A DNA stretch of 64,000 nucleotides, from assembly GCA_032158295.1 (NCBI GenBank), contig CM063258.1, forward strand, positions 1,059,001 through 1,123,000, in the 5' to 3' direction. Below, one piece after another: positions 9,998-20,534 of the stretch (its first letter is position 1; each line of letters begins with the position of its first letter). This DNA is from Pycnopodia helianthoides (lineage: Eukaryota > Echinodermata > Asteroidea > Forcipulatida > Asteriidae). The position numbers were made by a program, and so were the translations under genes. The notes beneath the pieces are model-generated. The model was given only the letters and a program-made list of their open reading frames with translations, was not told the DNA's origin and ran no database searches.

Positions 9998-12098
9998 ACT
10001 TTTTACACAGTTTTCACTCGAACAAGTAAAAGTGGTATTTTCACACCTTTGTTTAAGTGTCCCATCTATTTCATTGTTATTCCTTTTGATTTAATGATGG
10101 TTGCTGGTTGTATGTACGACAGACAGTACGGGACGTATAGACGTGTCGGCGTCATGCTCAACCATTCCGCCGTGACATCGGCCGGCTGTACGCGGCCCGA
10201 TTCACACCTCCCTCCCGGCCGCTCTCACACCCGACGATAATTTTGTCGTTACTCGATCCTCGCCGCGCACATCACTTTGCCGAAAGTGAAACATTAGCGG
10301 GAACTGATAATTCGGCCGTTTAGTACAGCCGGCTAGCAGTGGGGGCTCGCTCTCCGTAGTGCCGGCCATCCAGCAACCACCGCGTTGCCGTTCCTGAGGG
10401 AGACCCCCGAATGCAACGGGGGCCCCCTTGCCCCACCGTGTCTCCACCCGGTGTGAGGATGACATTTCCGCACCCGCATATTCTTCTTCTTCTTTTTTAT
10501 TCCCCTCACTTTGTCGTCTCCCGCTCGGGGAATCACTTATAATTAGTCTGATTAATTAAACATCGCGTGGAGTAGCCCCGGCCTGTCGCGATCCATCATC
10601 GCCCGTGTGCTTTCCCCGTGCGTGATCGGCGACTTGAGAACGTTTAATTTCACCCTTTCGCTCGCCCCCCGTGTGTGAATTATCCACTGACGAGCCACTG
10701 CTCTAGACTGTCGCAGAATGATCTGGTTTCCAGTCTCCCTGAGTTTTGGAGTTGAAGTACATCTGACGACTGTTTCATGATGGTATATATTCTCCCTCTC
10801 TCTCGACAACGGTTAGAGCATAGAGAAAGGACTCTGTGGGTCCTTTCTCTATGGTTAGAGGGACCCGTTTGGATTAGCATAAGTGATCTAGTATCCTGAC
10901 TCATCACGCTGTAAACTTGCATCACTGTTTTAATGGCATGTCCGAATTGATGCCTTCATGTCTATGGGCAGATCACTAAAAATGCTTAAAAGTTGCCGAA
11001 ACAGCAAACGGCGACATAGTCAATGAGTCGCTTTATTTGGTCAGTACCTTAGTTTGAATACATTTGACGGCTATTTGGTGGCGAATCAATTGTTTTCTCT
11101 ACATTTGAGAAAGGTTGGTACCCTATCTCGACGCCGCGGTGACAAGTCTTTAATTGGACTGTTACTGAACTACCTGGTGGGTACCTTCAGTTCCTCGAGC
11201 TGAGAAGTTTACATTAACCATGTTTTTTTTAACGACTGTTTGATGCTGTTTCCGTTTCTACACTTGATTTTGCATTTGAATTTTCCTAGATTGGTAAATA
11301 CTCCAAAAATTAATGACCCTTAGAAACTATACTTAGAAGTAATATGTTTTGGATATTGTTTACCCTAAAAACACTTGAGCCTGAGAAACAACAATTCATG
11401 CATGAATCGTTGACTGAAAATTCACATTTCCGTGGTGTCCGTTCGCGAGTGCTGCGGCTAGAGATGAGGGTGGTACCCGCTGTCACCTGCTTACTGTTCA
11501 AACGTGGATGAATTCGACGTTCTTTATGAAAATACCGTTACAGTTTCGTTGCTGTTTTCTCAGCAAGTGGAACACTGTATTCAGCTGAAACTTTCCGAGG
11601 TGACTTTTAATATATCTTTATTTATAATTTTGCCTAAATGTTAGCATTTCGTTGACAAAAAACAACCTATGACCCTACCTTTAAGACGACGAGTTTGACA
11701 ATTTGACTGATGGATTGTGGTATCGGGGAGCAGACTAATGACTAACCATGCAGAACGTGACCTACTTGATAATAATATCCAACGAGTGTTTGCTGTCTTC
11801 ATAAAAACGTCGCTATAACAGAATTATGTATGAACTCAAAACATCGTTTTGATATCACTATTGTCCTCGTTGTATTTAATATTCAGATGACGTGTGATAT
11901 ATCGAGATGCTCTCGTGAACGTGCGTTTACAGCGTCGCAATCGTAAACAAAATGGCGGTCGATATCCGTTTCAGGTTTTAGGTTTCATGTTTATTTAGTC
12001 CACAGTATTAAACCAAAGAAAGTAAATCACTAAAAGTTACATATGTAAACGAGACTATGGGAGATAAGACTAAGTATGTGGTACTGCGGAGGAATCCG
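9998..12098. other. Single-copy region with GC-rich island
   Basis: The section 10130-10660 is GC-richer and unique, with no recognisable domain in any frame. The remainder is AT-rich. CAAAATGGCGGTC near 11948 is YY1-like. Confidence 0.3.
10811..10860. repeat. Perfect 14-bp hairpin flanked by GGTTAGAG direct repeats
   Basis: CATAGAGAAAGGAC at 10819-10832 pairs exactly with GTCCTTTCTCTATG at 10840-10853 around a seven-base loop. GGTTAGAG occurs immediately before (10811-10818) and after (10853-10860). An 8-bp duplication around a short inverted repeat resembles a minimal hAT-type insertion, or a footprint or template-switch event. Confidence 0.75.
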
Positions 12099-12484
12099 TT
12101 AAAGACACTGGACACTATTGGTAATTGTCAAAGACCAGTCTTCTCACTTGGTGTGTCTCAACATATGGATAAAATAACAAACCTGTAAAAACTTGAGCTC
12201 AATTGGTCGTCGAAGTTGCGAGATAACTATGAAAGAAAAAACACCCTTGTCACACGAAGTTTTGTGCTTTCAGATGGTTGATTTCGAGACCTTAAATTCT
12301 AATTCTGAGGTCTCGAAATCAAATTTGTGGAAAATTACTTCTTTCTCGAAAACTATGTCACTTCAGAGGGAGCCGTTTCTCACAATGTTTTATACTGTCA
12401 ACCTCTCCCCATTACTCGTTACCAAGTAAGGTTTTATGCTAATAATTATTTTGAGTAATTACCAATAGTGTCCACTGCCTTTAA
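12099..12484 (+). mobile_element. TTAA family B MITE, full copy
   Basis: TTAA at 12099-12102 and 12481-12484 flank imperfect inverted ends: GACACTGGACACTATTGGTA at left and ACCAATAGTGTCCACTGCC at right. About 386 bp, no transposase. An internal 13-bp hairpin (12280-12292 with 12308-12320) lies in the middle. TTAA boundaries suggest piggyBac-type mobilisation, which is inference. Confidence 0.75.
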
Positions 12485-13589
12485 GAAGCAAAGCTTGTAG
12501 ACAACGTTCCCCATTATAGTCCATGAACCATGTGGCTGAAATTTCCACAAAAACGATATCACAGATACATTTTTCAACAAAATGCATGACCTACAATGCA
12601 TGATCTAAACTCCAACAAATATATCTTGAAAGAAGTACAGCAGTATTTTGGCAAGGAGAAACCTTGTTGACATCAGGCAGCCATGCTTGCCAAATGACAT
12701 AATATGTTTCCATATTTAGCTTACTTAGAATTAACAAGGATGGCAACATCGATGCAGTCAATCTTGCTCATCATCAACTACACACAGAAAATACTTGTTG
12801 ACTTGTCTAGGATGCCGCTTTGCTCCTGTGCTGCAGTTTTCTTTTTTTTTTATTCCGAACGTGTAGATGGCGCTCATTGCATCACCAGACGCAATGTTGT
12901 CATGAACATAAATCGTATTACATTCGTATTACATAGGAGCCCGTTATGTACGGTCTTTGATCAAACTGAAACAGCCGTATGATGTTTAGACAGGCGCCCA
13001 AAGTCGGCTTCTGTTTTAGTTGTTAGAGAGTAAGCCAGCCGAGCCCCCTAAACACGAGACGGCCATTGCCTCCGCTCTCCTCACCACTCACTTGGTGCCA
13101 TTAAGAACATTCCCAGAACGTACCAATCGTTCTTTCACGCAGGCCTGGTTCCTATTAGGTACGAACTCAAATGCAAAAACAGTACCCGCTCAAACAGAAA
13201 ACTGTGCATTTCACGATCTGGACACTTGGGGGAAAAAAAAACTCGAGACTGAGCGTCCCGAGCTTTTAATTAGGGCTAAGCTGGGGGATCACCGAGCCGT
13301 GCCGAGCGCGACCACCCGTGTCGGGCTCTGAGACGCACAAGGGCAGTTAGTTCCCTGTGAGCTCTTTAGAAATAGACATGAACAATTTATTCATGAAATT
13401 TAATTTTTCATTTCTTTTTAAGTAGTGTATGATTTGTTCCTATTAAATGCAAAATGGTTTGTTAAACGACTCGACACAAGACTATGAAATATAGACATGG
13501 GGAGTGCAATGCGCATGTACGCCAGCTGCTCCCCTATGACACATTGATGTGTGTGTTTTTTTAAACTGTGAACACAAACGAGGAGGACT
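12485..13589. other. Single-copy stretch without recognisable genes
   Basis: No repeat family or coding similarity was recognised. Reading frames up to about 103 codons are motif-free. Confidence 0.3.
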
Positions 13590-13729
13590 GGCCTTTTCGA
13601 AACCATGGCTTGGACTTGGGCTCCAGCTTAGGCTCCGTCAGTTAACCTTAAAACGTGCAATTTCGTTACGGGGCTTCAAACAGCCTAAGCCGGAGCCTAA
13701 AGCCAAAACCGTGTTTGCGAAAAGGGCCT
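13590..13729. mobile_element. Foldback family D copy
   Basis: Inverted ends GGCCTTTTCGAAACC and GCGAAAAGGGCC, followed inward by TTGGGCTCCAGCTTAGGCTC and its partner. About 140 bp. Confidence 0.7.
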
Positions 13730-13735
13730 TATAGG

Positions 13736-13854
13736 TGTTTTTCAAACCACGGTTTTGGCCCCAGATCCGGCTCCAGGCTCCGTTTGATATATAGCACACT
13801 GCTCCAAAATTGATGGCGGAGCCGGAGCCCAAGCCGGTGTTTGGAAAAGGCCCC
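13736..13854. mobile_element. Foldback family D, adjacent second copy
   Basis: This begins seven bases after the previous copy. It has TTTTTCAAACCACGG at left and TTGGAAAAGGCCCC at right, with GGCTCCAGGCTCCG and GGAGCCGGAGCCC inside. Two head-to-tail members of one family suggest repeated insertion into or beside itself. Confidence 0.65.
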
Positions 13855-13999
13855 TTGTTTTGAGACTCTGCTAATTAGACTGATACCGCAGTGCATATCC
13901 CACAGTTTGCTGGTTATGTACCTGTGGAAACACGACCGTGGATGCGTGCGATTACACTCACATGTGCACAGACTATGCCTTATAGATTGCCGGCTCTTA

Positions 14000-14083
14000 G
14001 ACCGTGTCTGAGTTAGCGGCTTCGACTCTTCAACCCGTGCAGCCAACAGCCGTAGCCAAAGTCGCTCGATGCGGACGCGGTTG
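14000..14083. repeat. Family C-like foldback fragment
   Basis: ACCGTGTCTGAGTTAGCGGC, AACAGCCGTAGCC and GATGCGGACGCGG resemble the shorter variant of the GGCTAC foldback family at 45166-45292. Diverged and incomplete. Confidence 0.45.
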
Positions 14084-16724
14084 TATAGCGCACAGTGCCG
14101 TTGCGAGGTCTATATAACATCTTCGTGTAATTTGCTCCAGTAGTAATAATTTGGGAGGGTTATCGTCCTTACTTGCAGCTGAAAAAAGCTGAGTTGCAAA
14201 GGACGCGGCTACAACGCGGTCGAGCTGCAGACATGCAATCACATTGGCACCCAGCCACATTAACCCATGACCACGGGGCACAGCCAGAGAACGAAAAAAA
14301 AAACCAAAGTTTAACAATTCTCTAACAAGACCAGACTATGGTTATCAAGATTTTGACTGAACTGCAAAGCAAAACACTGTCTGTAATATTAAAGTTTCAC
14401 AGTTCGTTGAGAGACAAAATGAACTTTCATGTGAACGAAAACAACTAGTTACCGAGAAAAATTATTTTATTACAAAATGTTCAGCAGAAATTTGTTATTT
14501 TGGTAACTTTGTAAACGTTGTGTTATACCGACCATCTTTAGAATGAGCCATGCAGTAAGTAGTATCTATTAGATGAAGTTGTATTGGGATTTTGGTTTGA
14601 ATCTCTGTTCTTGTTGTCTCTCTAGGCGATACAAATTAGCGTTATAACGAAACAGTAAAATAATATTAGGGTTATAACGACACAATAACCGTACTAAACA
14701 AAATAGAGCCAACCTTTTTTTTGTACGCTATTTGTATCGACAAACTAAACTACACTTACGTTTCAGGTTACTTGTGGCCTATAGTTTTATGACATGCTTC
14801 ATAAAAAAGTAGAGACTTAGGGGGGTGGGGAAGTTAATCTAAAAACAAACCAATAATCGAAGTATACTTTCCAACTGGAATGATTGTGTACGCATCGTAT
14901 AACCCAATCTTGAATTCTAGCTAGAGTGATTTCACGGTGACTTCATGGACATTGTTACCGTCCCCCCTACTGAGGGAGAAGGGGGGCGGGGGCTACATTA
15001 ATGATTCAGTCCACGGTACATCGATGCAGACGATACGCATTTAGATACCCAATTGTCTCCAACACCTCGTCCATCCTGTCTTTGTAATACGGCGCCTTGA
15101 AGCTTATATTTATAGCACCTACATCATTGTCTGAGGTGGGCTTTTTTTCCTTCTTCCTTCTCCTTCCCTCCTCTTCGTTTTTCTCACGCCGTCACACCCC
15201 TCTCCATCTCTTCCCTTTTCTTCGTGCCAAAGATGTTGTTTCCCCACAGCCGAGGATCTTCGTTTCAATTACACGGTGTATAAACTCCGGAATGCCAACG
15301 GCAGACAGACCGCCTGGACGTGGTCGGTTTTTTGCTCCTGCCGTGCATACACATCTGCATAAACACTTTTTAAAAAAACTTACCGTGGATGTGTTGATTA
15401 TACGGGATTTTTTTTGTTGCTATCGCACTACGATAGCAACAAAATAAAGTTCGGTCACGTTTGCATTGTACAACGCATAAAAATGCAGCGGCTTACGTGA
15501 GAAGGAAAAATGAGGGGAAGAGGTAAAAAAAGGGACGTCTGCGAGCTCCATCACGGGCTTAAACTTATAAGCACATGAGCGGAACTGATACAGTTGGACA
15601 GATGGAGCCGGCAGATGCGGCCGGGGCGCGATGGCCGAGAAGCCCCGCCGGCAATCCGCTGCGCGCCGGTCGCTTTCCCTCGCTCTTCCCGTAAGTCCCC
15701 AAAGACTCATCAAGAATGAGGGGTAAATTGCAAGTTGACGAGGCGATCATGAATCGGGTTGTGTTTATGATCAGTGTTTTTCTCTCGGTCTCACTTCAGT
15801 TTTTTTTTCATCCCCCCAACTATAAAAGACTGCGGGCAATTCAAAGCCAATATAGCGATTTGAACACTGCAGGAGACATTGTGGGGGGGGGGGGGGTGAT
15901 ATCTCTTGAGCTGCCAGAAGAAGAAGAAGAAAAAAAAGAGATTGTCGAAGTGATTTTTATGCGATCGAGTTGCTGTTAGCCTAGCGGGGGTTGTTCCAAT
16001 CTCACAGCCTATCATCGAATGCATTTTGTCATCAGAATCACGTTTCTTGATCTGAGAGCACGCTGAAAGCAGAGGGGAACGGAGCTTGTGATTGTAACGC
16101 GGGAAATCTCCCAGTTTCGCTCGCCAGAGGGGGAATTTTATTTGAAACAATTTTGATGGCGACCTGTGGGGATAGGGCGAGTGCAAAAAAAAGAAGAAAA
16201 AAGATGTGGAGAAAAAATAATTGATTAGTGTGACGTTGAACTTTTCGTATAAATCAATAGTTCTTGACCAAAACCTTAAAAACCATTGACTTGCATAAGT
16301 CTGCTGCCATTGACCATGGACCGATTTGGGGAAAGTCTACACTTGGACGTGTCCTGCTCACGGGAATGTTTTTATTTTATAATATCTGCTTACCGTATAA
16401 ACTTAGCTCTCGGCAGTCTGCGTAAGCAACACACGCAGCAGTGCAGATCCACTTGTGAAGGCAGACACAAGCAGTAAAATCGTCTGGCTGAAACGCGCTT
16501 CTCTCTGCTATAGTAACAAGTTCTGTTCGGACTAGTGGTGGTTTTCTACAACTTTCATCCTGATGGGGGGGGGGGGTCATATTATAGATTTTATATTTTG
16601 AAGCTTTTGCAAATTTAAATAAAATGGGAACCATTTAAAGTGGTATTGCTTCTTTTTACTAGGGTTTGTCATTGTTGAAAGGGATGGAGTCTAGTAATCT
16701 CGGAAGTAACATCGCCTACTTGTA
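14084..16724. other. Single-copy region with homopolymers
   Basis: G runs near 15883-15896 and 16566-16576 and several T runs. GC-richer section at about 15580-15720. No gene or recognised repeat apart from the hairpin at 15412-15444. Confidence 0.3.
15412..15444. repeat. Perfect 14-bp hairpin
   Basis: TTTTGTTGCTATCG at 15412-15425 pairs with CGATAGCAACAAAA at 15431-15444 around the loop CACTA. Function unknown; the stem is A/T-rich at its base. On the plus strand an A-tract rather than a T-tract follows, so it does not look like a terminator. Confidence 0.8.
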
Positions 16725-16726
16725 TT

Positions 16727-17185
16727 TTTAAACGTTTAATTAATTATTGAATAATCTATAGGCTGACGCCGAACTTAAACGTTTAAATCATTGTTTGAAT
16801 ATTGGCCTGCGCCGAACGTTACCGTTTAAATTAACGTTTGAATAACCATTATGCCTACCCCGAACTTAAACTTTTAAACTATTGTTTGCATAATCTATAG
16901 GCCTGCTCCTAACGTAAACGTTTAAACTAAACGTTTGGATAATATATAGGCCTGCTCTGAACTTAAACGTTTATATTAATCTTTGATTAATCTATAGGCT
17001 TGCTCCGAACTTAAACGCTTATATTAATCTTTGATTAATCTATAGGCTTGCTCCGAACTAAAACGTTTAAATTAATGTTTGAATAATATTTAGCCCTGCT
17101 CTAAACTAAAAGTTATAAAACGTTTAAATTAATGTTTGATCAATTATGCCTACTCCGAACTTAACGTTTAAATTTATGTTTTAAT
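16727..17185 (+). repeat. 48-bp AT-rich satellite, about nine units
   Basis: The unit consists of GCCTGCTCCGAACTTAAACG, TTTAAATTAATGTTTG and AATAATCTATAG. GAACTTAAAC-type words recur near 16771, 16813, 16861, 16909, 16958, 17007, 17055, 17103 and 17156. Two neighbouring central units are nearly identical, while outer ones have diverged. Confidence 0.9.
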
Positions 17186-17272
17186 TTTCTGAACTGGTGC
17201 AGTGACGTATTGAGTGTTCATCAACGTAATGTCACTAAGTATGAGTCTAGAAACCAGACCAAGATGGCCACA

Positions 17273-17324
17273 AAAAGGCAACACCAGGCCGCCCGTGCAA
17301 AAGGCAACGCCAGACCGCCGGTGC
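17273..17324 (+). repeat. 26-bp direct duplication
   Basis: AAAAGGCAACACCAGGCC plus a CGCCCGTGC-like end at 17273-17298 is repeated with three changes at 17299-17324. It lies in a frame open from 17210 to 17461, but that frame has no recognisable domain. Confidence 0.8.
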
Positions 17325-18853
17325 TATCTTCCGCCGTTAGCAATTTGCTTCTAACGGAGCTAGCAGTCAGCACACTACGGCAAGGGCGAGAAACTCTTCG
17401 ACTTGCCGGCATGCTTGTCAGCCGTATGTTAGCGACATCTGTTTCCTACATTCAAATGTAATTTTCCGCAGCACCGGCGCTGTTGAAAGCTATCCGAGGT
17501 GACATATTATAAAGAAAAGAGGCAATTTGGCCGTCTAAATTGACGGAAAGTGACCCCGATATCATGCTAGTTATACGAGCTTGGATTATGGTCCGCGCTT
17601 GTGTATTGGTCGGTTGCCGTGTCTCGACGCGCAGCGGGCCCTGCCGGGAGGGATTGAGTTTCCACGGGTCTGGACCTAGCGTTGCGTGACCTACCTAATG
17701 GCGGTATTAAATGGGTGTTTATAACTCAGCCCTGTCATTTTCTCTTTTTTAATTTTATATCGAGTCAGAGCCAGGGTGTCTTCGGTTACAGACTCTCTGG
17801 TTGCACTTCGTCAAACATTAAAGTTCCCCCCATAGATGATCTTTATATAAACATCTGCAAATTGTCTCAAGTCGTGAGCCGTCGGTAATTTATAAGGTCT
17901 AACTGACGTTATTTTTCCCGTTCTGCGTTGTCAAACACTGTATTGTTTTCGTTTTTAATCAAGACGGAATACTCGTAGACTTGCCACCAGTCTGCGGCTA
18001 GCTACTTCACGCACATTACTATTCTCGTTGTGTATTGTCTGGTTTAACCCACTGCCCCACATTTCAACACTCCAAATAACACTTGTCATTAATACACAAC
18101 TCTAATATCTAATTATCCTGATCGTATTTTGTAACTGTAATTAAACTTATTGTCATAACTTACAGAACTGATACTCTTTAATCCCCACCATGTCAATTTA
18201 TAAAGCTCCAATATAAAAAGTCCCAGACAAAAAAATCCGAAATGATAAAAAGAAACCATGCTACGGCTGTTTCATGCTTTGAGTATTAAAAAGCTGTTTG
18301 TTTTTCAAACATACATTGTTCGAGTCTTTACTATCTTTTAATGTGGAGTTGTTTGGAAAAGGGAAATTGCGTGACTTATTTATTTTTGCAAACCAAATTT
18401 TCCCAGGGAACAAGTAAGAAAAACGAACGCTGGAATTTGACTGTTGGAATTTGGCTGCTAACCTGTTCATCCGTCTCTAATAACGTACTTGCCCTATACA
18501 CCGAAATAATGTGGTGTGCAGCCATATTGCATTACTCCAATTCCAATCGATACGAACCAAACCTCGGTCTGGAAAGTGGGGAAGACAAGTCTGGTGCCTT
18601 TTCCGTATGATTAGAATTAGTATTCATTGTTGCTTCGGCACACTGGGAGCATGACGACTATCATTATGATGGTGGCTGTTTGGGCTTACGGAAGCTCCGT
18701 TGCAGTCTGCGAGTAATAGTTCGTGTGTATTATGCGTGAAGTATTATACAAAATGAGGATGTGGTGGTTTTTTTCTTTTTCTTTCTGAGCAGACTGACGC
18801 TATCTCAACACAGGGGGCGCTCCTAATAATGGCTTCCGGGCAGCAAATTTATT
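17325..18853. other. Single-copy stretch without recognisable genes
   Basis: AT-rich unique DNA. Homeodomain-like TAATTA and ATTAAT words are common near 18070-18150, which is not diagnostic. Confidence 0.3.
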
Positions 18854-18931
18854 TTCTGCAGCACACGTCGGCTATGGAGTCAACAGCCTATCTCTTAACT
18901 GTTGACTGTATTGACGAAGTATGCTGCAGAA
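18854..18931. repeat. Family N palindrome, short copy
   Basis: TTCTGCAGCACACGTCGGCT at the left is identical to the left arm at 54289. GTTGACTGTA and TGCTGCAGAA complete an eroded right arm. It lies between two TTCCGGGCAG words that also look duplicated (about 18836 and 18941). Confidence 0.65.
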
Positions 18932-19157
18932 AAAAAATCGCTTCCGGGCAGGCAATTTGCGCGTTTGTGGTGGCGTGTGTGCCAAATGCCTTGGTACTTC
19001 TTTTAGAATCTCAGCAATTTGAATGGCACCTCTTAGCCTCCGTAATTAAGAGCAAAATGAAGCACATGTAGTAAATTTATTCAATATTTTGCAAAATGGG
19101 AATAGTGTCAGTTGGAACAACCTTTTGATCCTCTATCATTCAATTAAGGTTTTTGGT

Positions 19158-19246
19158 GTTTGTTTGTTTGTTTGTTTTTTTTTTTTTTTTTTTGGGGGGG
19201 GCTGTTGTTGTTGTTGGTGGGTTTTTTTTTTTGGGGGGGGGGGGGG
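19158..19246. repeat. T-rich and G-rich homopolymer block
   Basis: A (TTTG)n tract is followed by about 19 T and 8 G, (GTT)n, then a second T run and about 14 G. Such a tract is prone to sequencing error and to slippage. Confidence 0.9.
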
Positions 19247-19399
19247 CTTGAAGACTGGAGTAGAAATATTATCGGGCAAACCAGCACGTAACAATTTGCT
19301 CAAGAAAAAGCGTGAACAGAAACCCATCGATTGGTTTCGTAGTGGATATTTCTGCCTGAATCACGTGGGAAAGAATAGCAGCACATTTTCCAGCCGTGA

Positions 19400-19556
19400 A
19401 TGCTGCTGTACCTTATCTTGATTCAAAGAGGGTTTGCAAACCAGTCTGAGCAAATGACATCTTCTCTGTATGCCTTGATTCAGAGACATTTACGCATCCA
19501 GTCCTTGAGCAGTGTAATATGCTTGCTGTGCTTTATCTTGATTCAAAGAGTGTAAC
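19400..19556 (+). repeat. Imperfect triplicated ~59-bp repeat
   Basis: TTATCTTGATTCAAAGAG occurs at about 19413 and 19532, with a diverged middle copy (GCCTTGATTCAGAGAC) near 19470. Confidence 0.6.
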
Positions 19557-19587
19557 GCATACTATGGCGTTTATACACCAGCTTGCA

Positions 19588-20142
19588 GTGTTGAAGTACT
19601 CGTATTGAGTACTACTCGAGTACCGCTTTGATGGGACTCGTACTGGTACTCACACTCGGCTAGCAAAGTACACATACTAGAAGGCCATACTCGACACTCG
19701 ACTGATTTTGTTTTACATGTACTCGAAAAAGTCACGTACTTGATACTCGACTAAAAATGTACTCGGACACCGATTTTAAGTACTTGCGGTCAAAATATCA
19801 CTTTCATTTTCCTTTCCCATACGTGTGGATGCAAGGAATAGAAGAATAAAGCTATATGAAATAAGTCAAATTGAAGTTGTGTATGATTTATTCATGTTTT
19901 ACAGACAGTCATCATAACAAGCACACTCTGTCGTTTAGAAAATTAGTCCAAAAACTATAAATGTTTTTATACCTCATTTTACAGTGTTTACTTGTACTCG
20001 TACTAGATTCAAGTAATTGGTACTCAGCTGTTGGACCCGGTGCTTGGGTATCAGAATACTCGGTACCCGGACCCTTGTACTCGTACACAATGGCCCAAGT
20101 ACACTCGAGTGCTACTCGCCAACCTTAGTACCCGGGAAGTAC
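19588..20142 (+). repeat. GTACTCG-type repeat, long copy
   Basis: Both ends are crowded with GTACTCG, ACTCGAGTA and TACTTG words, in opposite net orientation. An AT-rich centre (about 19800-19985) separates them. The right end matches the reverse complement of 2869-3050. Probably a non-autonomous DNA transposon. A TTAA element begins at its last base. Confidence 0.65.
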
Positions 20143-20534
20143 TTAAAGGAACATTACAGAATTGGTAAGAAAAAAACTTGTATAATATACTTTTGATCAC
20201 AGATTTACATAAAACTTACACGGTCTCATGATGATGATAGTAGAAAACATCCCTTGAAATATTTCTGTCTGAAATGCCATATTTGATGAGAAATGAATAA
20301 ACTAATTTTCCGATTGGAGTTTATCGCTCAGTGAGCGTTTTATTCATTTGTTGAGTCTATATGATTTCATGCAAATGTGTAATCGGTTTTTCACTATTTT
20401 CTCGTGACCCAGATGGCCGATCGGTCTCAAACTTCTACATGTTTGTCAGTTTATGTATATGGTGGATTACATAAAGTGCTTACACTGCCAGCAACTGTTT
20501 TGTTAGCAAAACCAAGTCTGTAATGTTCCTTTAA
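20143..20534 (+). mobile_element. TTAA family A MITE, copy 1
   Basis: TTAA at each end, with inverted tips AGGAACATTACAGAATTGGT and ACCAAGTCTGTAATGTTCCT. The interior includes GATGATGATAG, a CGCTCAGTGAGCG palindrome and CAGATGGCCGATCG. About 392 bp, non-coding, abutting the GTACTCG repeat. Confidence 0.9.

Noticed and set aside
12193..12429. 78-codon frame
   Set aside because: Entirely inside TTAA family B, a non-coding MITE.
16727..17185. CRISPR-like spaced repeats
   Set aside because: The 48-bp units are alike throughout, with no distinct spacer portion and no cas genes.
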